A stretch of DNA of 64,000 nt. It comes from Trichoplax sp. H2 (lineage: Eukaryota > Placozoa > Uniplacotomia > Trichoplacea). Of the stretch, positions 23,497 to 34,410 are shown one piece after another. Below the pieces are notes generated by a model. That model was not told the origin of the DNA. It saw only the letters and a list, made by a program, of their open reading frames with translations, and searched no databases. Within the stretch, counting starts at the first letter, position 1; the number at the start of each line of letters is the position of its first letter. Position numbers and translations under genes: made by a program. The DNA lies in the NCBI GenBank assembly GCA_003344405.1, contig NOWV01000213.1, positions 1 through 64,000 on the forward strand, read 5' to 3'.

Positions 23497-24357
23497 TTAA
23501 TTTTCATTGCTAGCAAGACGACTGCTCTCCTTCTTCAAAAGCTCTTCATGCAGTCTGAGTTGCTCTTCAAGTTCCTTTTTATTTTGCAATTTCTTACGCT
23601 GTCTTTCCAAATCACGTTCAACACCTACTCTTAGCCTCTAACAGATGAGAGAATAATTCGCAAGGTCAAAACAGAGAGATACTATAATTACAAACTATCG
23701 AACAAGGAAGGTCTGGGTAAAATTACGAGTTGAATATTTGGATTGTATACTAAAGCAGATACTTTATTATATAATTCATTAATCTATTCTCCGATTTAAA
23801 TTTGTGCCATGTTATCTACTCTAAATTCTATACCTTAACATCAATCCTATCTTTGAATTACTTCTATGACTGTAAAAATGTATCCATTATTACGGATGTA
23901 TTTTATAAGGTGTAGTCAAACAATCCATGTGGTCATTATCTTTAATAAATTAATGCTTATAACGACAACCATGTCGGCAGTAACCAGCGTAGCAAACATT
24001 AAAACGTGCAACAACGCATGTGATCACATCTTCTAAATCGACACGTATAGCGACAACAACATCCGCAGTATCGAGCATAACCAAGGTTCAAAATACCCAA
24101 TATCAATATCATAGTCAGATACAATGTAAGGAAATAATTACTATATCATTCTTAACTCATCTATTGATCGAATATTTCCTCAAGTCATTGATGAGACGAT
24201 TGACAATTGTCTGATGCAACTGCTACCACACCTATCCTTGATCAATGATCACGATCAATACCTTTCTATCTTCCTTCTGGCTTAGATAGACTCCTGTTAC
24301 TATCCCAACAGAGAATAGGCAAGATAATCCGAGAACAACTTTAGCTCGAGCGGACAT
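23497..24357 (-). CDS. PET117: PET117, cytochrome c oxidase assembly factor (complete, 2 exons)
   Basis: Exon 1 is 24262-24357 and exon 2 is 23497-23637, joined GT-AG in phase 0, giving 78 residues (81 in human). The protein begins MSARAKVVLGLSCLFSVGIV, matching the human MSRSSKVVLGLS start: a short basic N-terminus then one hydrophobic segment that serves as mitochondrial import and inner-membrane anchor. Exon 2 is a charged helix (GVERDLERQRKKLQNKKELE), matching the human DGVIRDIERQIRKKEN region. PET117 is a small inner-membrane factor for complex IV assembly that acts with COX15 in heme a supply. The start is the ATG directly before SARAKVV; an in-frame upstream extension to 24462 would add residues the family lacks. 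The exons would be missed by a plain open-frame search because exon 2 has no ATG. Confidence 0.92.
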
Positions 24358-25606
24358 TATTCTTATGCTATAGCATTCAATTTCACTGCACAGGCCAGAA
24401 CTTACATCGGATTTTGTTACTAAAAGAAAGCCAGAAAAATCTGCAGAGATCTTGCTAAGCAACCGGCTGACGATCCTTCAGCTCAGGTTATACAGTGTTC
24501 AGTAAGAGATACAGGGTCTCTTATATACAGTATAGTACAGTATCGGAAGATAGCGTCAACGAGAAGACTTTTAACTAGGAAGTTTGCAGTGGATGATTCT
24601 CATCTTCCACTCGTTCTGACTCTGGCCCGTACTACACGTACAGTACCGTACAGTGTACAGTGTACAGTGTGCACTCCACACAGTGTAGTACTGTACACTG
24701 TAGTATGGGCTCGAAAGCAACTGCGCAGTGCGCACATTTCCAATGCACCTCTGATGTCCAGTGTGCTGTAGTGTCTAAGACAGCCGTGAAATACCATACA
24801 GTAGTAGTATCGATTTTGAAAATTGCAAATCTACACCAAAAGTGCCAGGTAGACCAGCGAGCGAGTGAGTAAATTGCAAGAAACAGACGCTATAGTAAGC
24901 TATGACAGCCATGATGGATCTGCATGGCGTATAGTGGAGAGGCGAATAGAAATGGACGCACTTTCCAGTAGTTGTCAATCAATGGCAAAAATTAAAATCA
25001 ATGTGGCCAGTGTGGGAATAGAGTCAAAATTGGCCATAAAAATGGCCCGAAAGATTGCTAGCATTAGGCTGTATTACTAAATTCGCTACCGTAAACTTGC
25101 TTTTGAATGTGGTTAAGGCATACGTGCACCTCTAACTTAGCACATACTGGCAACGAATGCCATGGCAACATTGTATCGATGCTTGCATGTTGCAAATGGA
25201 GATGGACTCTATCAATTGATATAGTTTGAATCGAATTGAACAGTTACTGTTGATGATAAAGAGACTGTCAAAATTGAATTGGTGTGCATCACTTCTGACC
25301 GTAACCGTCACGCTACTTTCTCTGACCCAGCAAGACGGGCGTTTAAAAGTATGGAACAACTCGTAAAATGTCGCAAGTTGAGTTACGCGAAGTCGGATTG
25401 CATACTTGCCATACGACTTTACAACAACTCTTTATGATCAACAGACTATAAATTGAACTACTGGCAGTTATCTTCAACTAGACTGTATGAATAATCATTT
25501 TTATCGCTTTCTTGAGCTAAATAGCATTCGGATATGTGCCTCACATATTGCAAATGAAGCCCTGCAAAATCGATCTGTATGATTTCGATCGGATTCTGAA
25601 GGATAT
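24358..25606. other. intergenic with TACAGTA-rich patch
   Basis: Upstream flank of PET117. Between about 24530 and 24700 TACAGTA/TGTACAGT motifs are dense, like those of the satellite at 13-16 kb. They include a perfect 11 bp inverted repeat, CAGTGTACAGT at 24658-24668 and ACTGTACACTG at 24690-24700. Short open frames on both strands here look like repeat artefacts. Confidence 0.45.
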
Positions 25607-26345
25607 GATGATAAATGGATCCGATATCAAACTGCTGAGGAAGACTTTCAACCATCAATTGAATAGTATAGTAAAGTTATATTTCTGAAGAAAAATGTTG
25701 ATGATAAATGGGTCCGATATCAAACTGCTGAGGGAGACTTTTATCCATCGATTGAATAGTTTAGTAAAGTTACATTTCTGAAGAAAAGGATTGATGATAA
25801 ATGCATCCGATATTAAGCTGCTGAGGGATACTTTCATCCATCAATTGAATAGTTTAGTAAAGTTACATTTCTGAAGAAAAGGATTGATGATAAATGGATT
25901 CGATATCAAACTGCTGAGGGATACTTTCGTCCATCAATTGAATAGTTTAGTAGGTAATATTTCTGAAGAAAAGGATTGATGATAAATGGATCCGATATCA
26001 AACTGCTGAGGGATACTTTCATCCATCAATTGAATAGTTTAGTAGGTATTATTTCTGAAGAAAAGGGCTAATGATAAATGGATCCGATATCAAACTACTG
26101 AGGGATACTTTCATCCATCAATTGAATAGTTTAGTAAAGTTATTATTTCTGAAGAAAAGGGCTGATGATAAATGGATCCGATATCAAACTGCTGAGGGAC
26201 ACTTCAACATTCAATTGAATAGTTTAGTAAAGTTACATTTCTAAAGAAAAGGGTTGATGATAAATGGATCCGATATCAAACTGCTGAGGGACACTATCAA
26301 TCATCAATTGAATAACTTGGTAGAGTTAATATATACAAGATATTA
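25607..26345. repeat. 93 bp tandem repeat, 8 copies
   Basis: GATGATAAATGGATCCGATA then TCAAACTGCTGAGG recurs at about 25607, 25700, 25793, 25886, 25978, 26070, 26163 and 26256. Units are about 90% alike in the middle and less so at the edges. As 93 is three times 31, minus-strand frames show a 31-residue repeat; no start or splice context supports a protein. Confidence 0.92.
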
Positions 26346-27034
26346 TAGACGAATCAATCTTTCTTATAAACGATGCTATCAGCAAATTGCATTCGTTGCT
26401 TAGTGTAAAGTCGAGGCCCACTATCGGTCTGTCATCAACTTAAGGGGAATAGCTAATATCAATTCCGGAGGGTGAATGCAATCATCCTGGACCGATGCCT
26501 TATTAACGATTTTATCTTCAATACACTACTGTTAACAGTTTCAAGGTACAATCGCAGAGATATGTCTAATAACTGCCCGCCTGTTATCGTCAAAAGTTCA
26601 ATAATTAACTATATCAATGACTGTTCGTGATACAATCATCTTTGATCGTTGCTTTATTAACGCTGCTGGTTTAACAGAACATAACGCTAAAATTTCCTCG
26701 ATGGAATCGCCATTAGGAGTTAGATACTATTATGCGTTCTTCCAGACTGCTAAAGAGAGGACATTTCACGGAGTGACAGCCTGGTATGCGTAATATATTT
26801 TGCTTAAAGGTAGAAATTCTGCTGTAGAATAGGTGCAATTGATTGTACTGAAAGACAAAAGTGGTGATTATCACGAAAAAAGTAACCCGAAATATATTTG
26901 TGCTGATGATGCACGAGTAACAAAACTACTTTGTTGACAAACAATTAAGACGAGCAATAACTGCCGTACAATAAGCGATACTTGGACATAATTCTGTAAA
27001 GACGACTTTGTTTATTTTCTTGCATATGCTAACT
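26346..27034. other. intergenic, 3' side of the esterase-like gene
   Basis: No supported gene. AT-rich single-copy sequence ending at the downstream flank of the minus-strand gene. Confidence 0.4.
27011..27016 (-). terminator. probable poly(A) signal of the esterase-like gene
   Basis: AATAAA on the minus strand (TTTATT on the plus strand), 18 bases beyond the stop codon at 27035-27037. Confidence 0.45.
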
Positions 27035-29114
27035 CTAAAACTGGTGTTTTGAGCGAAGTCTTCGATATGGACGTTTCTCTGGATTGGCATTACGAATGTC
27101 GACGCCTGTGCTAATCATATTCCATATTATATATACCATAAAAATAAGCAGGATTCGAGTCCAATAGGAATAGTGGCCATTTTCTGAAGCAGCTTCTTGT
27201 TCTGCTTCATCTGTTTCTTGGGAAGCTGGTACCAGGTCAGGTGCAGCCTCTTTCTTTGGTTCTACAAGTTGTTCCAATTGATCAGAAATTTGTGGCAACA
27301 ATTGATTCCAAAGATGAACAAATTTCATTCTGTAACCATGGTGGATACTTGAATTAATCCCAGAAATGACCAAAATTGGCTGTTTTGAATCCTCATACCT
27401 CGGCCAGTGTGCTATTTCGTTATTAGGCTTACTGTAAAATAAAAAAGATATTATCATACTACACAGTTCAATTATTGCAGATACCATGGACGACTAAATA
27501 TATCTAGCAGTTCATGATGATACCAAAATATAAAAATAGGAGTATTTCTAGTTTACAATTTAATTCATCATCATCTAACATGTATCCAATCCATTACCCT
27601 GAACGTATAAATTCACTCCAATACTTAATGCTCTGATGTAAAAGTGTAGGACTATATTGATTTAGGACCGGCACTCGCTTAAAGTAATTAACCGGGTTAC
27701 CAAATAAATACACCATTTCAAATGGAATATCGGAGTTGGGAGATGTATCATCACCAAGCGAACTATCAACTAGATGATCTAAAATATAAAAGTAAGTCGA
27801 TAAACCAAAATTGGCAAAATGATTTGCGCAAAACACTGCCGGAAGGAGTATATTCCTATCGGTATTTAAGTACGTTATAGAAGTTTGCATAGGTGCTTTC
27901 CCGTGTTTATCTGTATAGCGGCCGTATGCATGAGCTATCAAAGGTTTAAATGGTGAAGATGGATCTATATAACGTGAAAGATGTTGAGTGAAATCATCGC
28001 TATCATCACTTTCATGTTTAGATTTATTACTATGATTTGTGACAGCAAGTGCAAGGTGAGAATCTTGAGATAAACCAATCATAATATTTGCTTTATAAAA
28101 TCGCCCCTGCTGTATCATTTTATCCGCTTTATCTGGAATACTGCGACCATCGATGACAGGTAAAAATTGCCAACTTGGGTTCTCTTTTACTAGCTGATCT
28201 TCCATTTTTAACAATGATCGCATGGTCATATTCTGAAATTGAACTAAAATCTCATTCATCGTCTCAGTGATAGAATCATTTACAGCAGAGCGTCCGGTTG
28301 AATTTGCCATGCGTAATACCATATCTAGCATTCTATCTTCTTCAATATAGTGAAAACCATTTTCATTAAGCGGTGTACCACTTTGTAGTAAACATTGCTG
28401 GAATAATCCTCTACTGTTCGGAGAGAGTAAATGAAGCATTGTCATAGCTGAACCATGATCATATCCGCCTAAAGTTATTTTCTCCGTATTACCACCGAAA
28501 TCACGAATAGTGTGAAAGATCCAATTTAAAGCCATTTGTTGATCTAAAAGAGCGAGATTATAGACTAGTTCATCATCACCTGTGCCGTCTATTTTGCCAA
28601 TGGTAGGCAGAAAGCCAAATATACCACGTCTATAACTCACTGTTATAACGATAATCTCTTCTTCTTGTACTAGCCGACGGCTTGATCGCCACGATGGATG
28701 CGTGTAGTCGTTATAAACATCACCTAGCCAAATCAAAACTGGTAACAACGTAGACGTATTAATCTCAGGAGTGTAAATACTCAAGTATAAGCAATCTTCG
28801 TTCTGAGTTGACAACCCTGATGAGGAAGAAAATGGTTTTGATCGTTGAGGACATAATGCTGGCGAAGTAGTTGCTTCGAAGGGATTCATCCATTCTTCAG
28901 AATAAGGTACTGGAGGCTTAAATCGTAATTTATTGATTGGTGGTTGCGCGTATGGAATACCTAAAAATTCGTAGGAAAATTTACCTTTAGCACCGTATAC
29001 AACATTGCCGCGAATTGGACCTCTCGATGTTGAAATGAGTATCGTATTTCGAGCGGCTTCAATTTGGTGCATAACGATCAGACAAAAGATAAAACTGAAA
29101 AATTGATTCGCCAT
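27035..29114 (-). CDS. neuroligin-like, catalytically dead cholinesterase-fold membrane protein (2 exons)
   Basis: Exon 1 is 27598-29114 and exon 2 is 27035-27431; the phase fits and gives 637 residues. The start is MANQFFSFIFCLIVMHQIEA, a clear signal peptide. The carboxylesterase type-B fold is shown by RGPIRG, EFLGIPYAQPP, the conserved cysteines near residues 88 and 108 (EDCLYLSIYTP), YRRGIFGFL and NWIFHTIRDFGGN, and by the C-terminal lobe RMKFVHLWNQLLP. The nucleophile elbow, GESAG in active enzymes, is GYDHG (Asp219 in the Ser position). The usual acidic residue region (NKDEG) reads SQDSH, and the usual His before DIPF is Ser-Asp. All three triad positions are therefore lost. After the fold come an acidic linker, one membrane span near 595-614 (ILLIFMVYIIWNMI) and a short basic tail. 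This is the neuroligin/gliotactin plan: an extracellular adhesion domain on a single span. A typical neuroligin PDZ-binding end is not seen (ends SKHQF). Confidence 0.85.
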
Positions 29115-30866
29115 ATTGTACAATCACCCGCTTCAAATTGAAGACAAGCGATGAAGAAATGTAAATAAGCTAAACTCAGAGTAGGCTGCGAGAAAATTGG
29201 ATATTAGTCTGCTGCATGAGAAAGCCAGATGGCTATAATGAATTAATCATTAGTTTGTATCAGAATTGGAACTTATGGTGTAATAACAAAATGATTATTA
29301 AACGACTGAAAGAAAAGATAATTAAATTAAGCGTTTCAACTACCGCACAATCCCCACCACGAATGTACTCGTATTTAAGATCTACTTAAAATGAAATGAT
29401 CTCAACTTACTATAACTGCTGTTCAATAAGTCTTTTGCTAGCTACTCTATAATTAATGTCTTCCTAATTTATGCCATTTGCTTTTTTTTGTTTAGAGTAA
29501 GCTTGAACTTTAAAAATTGGGTCATTGATTGATTCGATAAAATTGTTTACTATTGTAGCAAAAATTGTTAGAGACATATCGTTGGAATTAAAAATCAGGC
29601 ACCAAGGATAGACTCTAACTTTCCTTGGTGGGAACAAATCCTCTAGCTTTATCATGGAATAAATAGCAATGCTACCTTACTTTCACCGTGTCTAAATCTC
29701 CCAAAACGCCAATTTATTAGTAACATGCTGCTTCTCGATCCGAGTGGAGAAAAGTACTGACCCTTCTGTTCTTGGTCAAGAAACAAAATAGCTTCATACT
29801 AATGAAATAAAGCTATTAGTCATTTTTCTAATTAAGAACACAGCTATCATTTAAAATATCTATCTTTAAATTACAGTAGCTTACATAAAATATTTCTTTA
29901 CTTTCCCAAGTACGTAAATATTTCGGACAAATTAAAAATTACAACTGACGCTATAGTCTGTTAAAAAGAGTCGTTACATCATCTACACCATAGAGGTAAA
30001 GGCCTTTCTTTTACCTCCACGACCCAAACAGTCATGATGTTGGCAATGTGGAGAAATCTTACGTGAAGAAAATTATAGAAATTACTGCATTTATAACATG
30101 GAAACTGCTACAACATCGTTTAGGAATAATTCTCAGATGAGAGTTTCCAAAAAGAAATGCAACTGCACACTATCATTTAATATGGATTTATTAGGTTGCC
30201 ACAAACAGCAATTTAGACTGCTCGTTCCATCTGTCATGAAACTGAAGCAGTTTTGACAAATGACAAAAATGGACAGCATGAAGCCAAACGGAATCATTTA
30301 ATTAAATGAAATTGTATATCATAACTTATAGACTTGAAAGCATGAAATGCTTTAAAATAGAGACTTTAAATTATTTGGCGTATCATTTCGAAATGGATGA
30401 GCAAGTTCAAGATTTGTTACAAGGTTTACTGACTTAAAATGGTTCGCTAGAATGAAAGGATTTTGTTTCAATTTTAATTTTAGTATTCATTAACTAGATC
30501 AAATAATACAAATATACAGCTAACACAATAACATTTTATAACAGAACTTTTAAAACTTTGTCATTTTGGACACAAAAATAAAATAAGTTATATGGATATG
30601 ATAACGTAATGATTTCTAGACAAGTTAAACAGAGTAATATTGTTTTCTGCTTTACGAAACTTTAGCTCTATTTGTACCTTGCCTTTCGCGAAATATTGGC
30701 ATGAATGTGTTTTGCGACGATGTCATTAATAATATAAGTTCTAAACTTTTTATAAATTTTAAAGAAGATTGTTCTTAAAGAAGTATCAGGAAGAGAAGAT
30801 AATTTGAAATAAAAATGATTCAAATGGCAGCTGCTATTGTAATATGGCGTATGAAGCAAGGGCATC
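29115..30866. other. intergenic; includes a perfect 9 bp hairpin
   Basis: Upstream flank of the esterase-like gene. CACCAAGGA at 29600-29608 and TCCTTGGTG at 29622-29630 form a perfect stem with a 13-base loop. Near 30000 GAGGTAAA and TTTACCTC form another 8 bp stem. Short frames at 29464-29655 and 30668-30868 (minus) have no recognisable content. Confidence 0.4.
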
Positions 30867-31070
30867 ATGGCGGCTTTGGCTTTATATCGATTCTTTTGTG
30901 ATTTTATTTTAGCAGGAAGATTTTACGCTTTGATCTACGCATCCAACCGGCAGCAGAAGTTCATTGATCTTGATATATTGGTATTTTACCCATATAATTT
31001 TATTGCTACAGGAGCGGCAATCATTTTTTTCCTTTGTTTATTCTGCATAAATGAAGCGAAACATGGTTAA
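30867..31070 (+). CDS. hypothetical small membrane protein
   Basis: A 67-codon frame opens with ATG in a fair start context (CATCATGG). It shows a first hydrophobic region (ALALYRFFCDFILAGRFYAL), then YASNRQQKFIDLD, then a strong hydrophobic span (FIATGAAIIFFLCLFCI) and a short charged tail. I do not recognise a family. It may be a real short protein or a chance frame in AT-rich DNA, where hydrophobic codons are common. Confidence 0.3.
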   Translation: MAALALYRFFCDFILAGRFYALIYASNRQQKFIDLDILVFYPYNFIATGAAIIFFLCLFCINEAKHG

Positions 31071-32384
31071 AATTGAATATGAAATGAGGTTATTTGTTTT
31101 GCTCTAGTAATTGTAAGCCTTTCCTATCGTGATTGTATTACTAGCGGTTTAAAAGAGTCAAATTTCAATAGTAAACAGCCTCAAATGATCACTAAAAATC
31201 AATTTAAAGTGAAAATGATACGAAAAAGACATTGCTGGTTCTCTCGGTGGGCTATATGTTGACTATTCGTAATCCTGAATTAATCATACGTTAGGATGTT
31301 ATTATGACTATGTTGCTGATGATACTTTTGATATTTGCTAGTTAAATTACTATCGACTGAAAATAGGCCTTTCCTGATTCTAGAGCATGTCAGATGAGTA
31401 AAATGTTTCCTTTGAGGGATTTATGTGGATTTTTGTTGTTCAGGAAGAAATGAAATTAAAAATAAGCTCAAACTATCTGCTATAAAGGACCATTTGGATT
31501 TGGATTTTGAATGGCAAAATTGTCAAAAATGCAATTATCTATAGGTCAAAGTAAACAGTAGTGATAACAAATGGCTATGGGCTAATTCATCATTATATGG
31601 TACAACGGATGAATCCTATGTGGTGTTATCCACTGCGATTCGCCATTTTAAAGAATGACAACGGCTGCTCTATCTATAATTTCTTAATGATGGCTACAAA
31701 ATATTTGAGCTAATGTTGTACTAAAACTATTGAATGAATTGCTACATAATTCATTTGAAATAGTTGAACTCTTGTTTACGTAGATAATAATGAAGACTAT
31801 TCTCTTAAACATTTTTTCTTAATTGCCACAGAATAGCTGAACAAATATAGTATTATAGCTAAAACAATTCCTTAGATATTATATCAAACAATTTCATTAT
31901 GACTGCCAAAGAACACGGTAGTTCAACTCTTATTTCGTCCTGCTATATGGTACTAGGCTAACGATGATGGCTATTCTATCCAAAATTACTACTTGGTTGC
32001 TATAAAATAGTTCTACCAATTTTTTGCCAAGATTATGGTCTTACCAAGGCTATTCTGTAGTAAATGTCTTCAAGATTGTTACACATTACAGTACTTAATA
32101 ATATTTTGCTAAAAGAACTGCTTATGTCTGTAAAAGGATACTATAAGAACTTGTCATTCTTCTCATTCTTTTACAATTAAATGGTAAGTACAGTTTAACT
32201 CTATAAGTTGTTTACTTGCCATCATTTATAATTAACTTGTAAAATAGTTCGATCTGTAACAGAAGAATTTAAAGGAATACACGATACTACGACTTTATCA
32301 AGTAGATACCTTGAGAAAAGACTTCAATTATGTTACAGTAGAGGTAATGTTGACAGCCTAATAATTTTTTTTTCATATGATGAA
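31071..32384. other. intergenic with faint dispersed repeats
   Basis: Phrases like GGCTATTCTATCC and AATAGTTCTACCAA recur loosely at about 31660, 31790, 31966 and 32046, without fixed spacing. No supported gene. Confidence 0.35.
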
Positions 32385-32665
32385 AGCCGGCAAGTCCAAT
32401 TTTAGACGCATAAATCAAGGAAGTTTGGCGCAATAAAGTCCAGTTGAAAGTTTAGAGGTGTAAATAAAGGAAAATGAGCTCAGTAAACCGATGTCTATTT
32501 CAAATTTTACAAGTGCAAATGAAGGAAATAGAGCTCTACAAACTAATGTCCAGTTTCAATTTTACCACCGTAAACTAAGGAAGTTGAGCTCAATAAATGA
32601 AGACTCAATTTAAAATTTTTAAGTCTAAATTGAGGAAAATTAGCTGTATAAACTGATATTCATCT
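32385..32665. repeat. 50-55 bp degenerate tandem repeat, about 5 copies
   Basis: AAGGAA-TTGAGCTC-TAAA recurs with AAGG ending at about 32420, 32470, 32525 and 32580 and a variant at 32635. Units share GTCCAGTTTCAATTTTA. They are strongly diverged. Confidence 0.65.
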
Positions 32666-32700
32666 TTGATGGCTCATGATGATATCAATCTATTGGTGTT

Positions 32701-34410
32701 CTACGCGTCCATCGCAAAATTTATTTTTTTAAAATCACTTGCCGGGAAAATTAAGATCCAACTTAGGAAATGACTATTATTGCCACATTTTACAGCTTAA
32801 GGAGTAAATGATTAAAAATCATTTGAGAATATCTTAATTTCACCAATTAAGGGCCATCATCTAAGATACTCACCTAGATATGACCATAACTCGGCAAAAA
32901 TCCAAGTGGAAAATAGTGTATTTACTTTATGATTTATTTCAGTAGTACCTGGTGATGGCCCTTCCGTCAATGCGTCTGGTAGAATGTTAGGATCTTCCTG
33001 TTGTAATCGTTTGGCGATGTTAAACGACTTTTGCCTCATCATTGAAGCTTCGTCATCTTTTTGCTGTTTCTCGTAGGCATTGGACATATTCTGATAGACT
33101 ATTCCAACGATCGTATGATTCTCGGTGTATAAGTTTAGATAGATATCGAGTGCTTTATTGTACATAATCAGAGCATCGTCAACGCGATTTTGGTAAGATA
33201 ATACTAATCCTAAATTATTGTATAACTGAGCAACATCGGCAAGCTTGTCTCCATTTACTTTCAGTTGAATCTTTAGGGAATTTTTATACATGAAGAAAGC
33301 TTTATCGCAATTATATTGGTGACGATAGATGTCACCGATACTAGTGTATGAATGAGCCACCTCTAGATGGTTTTCTCCGTATAGTTTGAGACGAATTTTT
33401 AGAGCTTTGCCAAACATGGAGAGAGCTTCTTTATAGGCAAATTGACGACAATGGATATCTCCCATATCATGGTATAACTGAGCAACATTGGAATGTTGGC
33501 ATTCTTGTAATTTAAGTCGGATATTGAGCGCCTTTTGATGCATAGACAGAGCAAGTTCATATTGGCCTTGATGACGATAGGCTATTCCTATATTGTGGTA
33601 AGAATTGGCAATATCGAGAGGATTCTCACTTGCTCGTTCCGATTGAATACTTAACGCTTTTTCATACATTGAAATAGCTTTATCATACATTGATTGATTA
33701 TCGTAAACTAGCCCGATATTATAGTATGAATGAGCTACACTGTCGTGTTTTTCTCCAAAAATTTCCACTCCAATATCGATCTTTTTTTGATACATGAGGA
33801 GAGCATCATCGTACTTTGATTGCTGAAAATAAACGTTTCCCATTTTCTGATAAATTTCGGCAACATCGGCATGATTCTCTCCGAGTTTGCTTAATTTAAT
33901 AGGTAAAGCTTTTTGATACATTATAAGGGCATTGTCATAGGCATCTTGATCGTAATAGAGACAACCAAGAAGGAAATACGAGGTAGAAATTTCAAGATTG
34001 TCTTCATTTTGTAGTATTTCCTTCTTCATTTTCAGAGACTGGCCGAAATCTTCTATTGCTAAGTCGAATTGCCCCTGTAATCTCTTGCTTTCACCTTGTC
34101 TGTCTAGAATTCGAGCAAGTCCTAGATCGTCCGTCAACTTTTGGGCAATTTTGGAAATTTTTTGACATACTTGATTGACTTTCTTGTGTTTACATTCCTT
34201 TATGTAAGTATCAGCAATCTGAAGGTAAATTTCCAACTGTACTTGATTGGAATCATTTGTGCGCGCGGGTAAATGTTGATGGTGGGAAAGAGCTCGTCGA
34301 TAATATTTTCGAGCTTGTCGATAATCTCCATGAGTAAAACAACTTTGGCCCGCCCGACATAAAAATTCTATTTCTTCGCCAATCTCTGATTTATTTGCTG
34401 AATTTCCCAT
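32701..34410 (-). CDS. kinesin-light-chain-like TPR protein (gene D of the family)
   Basis: The main exon, 32874-34410, encodes about 512 residues. MGNSANKS gives a likely N-myristoylation start. An N-terminal helical module of about 110 residues follows (TYIKECKHKKVNQVCQKISK, then LARILDRQGE), then about eight TPRs at 42-residue spacing of the TPR_12/kinesin-light-chain kind (VAHSYYNIGLVY, IANSYHNIGIAY, VAQLYHDMGDIH, VAHSYTSIGDIY). Such arrays bind partner proteins; the partner is unknown. A strong GTGAGT donor after SYL (phase 1) could join to 32701-32795, adding about 30 residues with a hydrophobic patch (FLSWILIFPA), for 543 in total. Without splicing the protein ends at 32857 with 517 residues. 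Unlike its relatives at 41.5 and 57 kb it has no ZU5 exon nearby, so it is either a short family member or a truncated one. The TPR part is certain; the 3' end is not. Confidence 0.85.

Noticed and set aside
24232-24261. Read-through end of PET117 exon 1 (VLIVIIDQG)
   Set aside because: A GTATTG donor directly follows the aligned residues, and exon 2 supplies the conserved charged helix; the read-through lacks it.
25655-25837. Minus-strand frame with a 31-residue repeat (VSLSSLISD)
   Set aside because: It follows from the 93 bp array being a multiple of three; no start or splice evidence.
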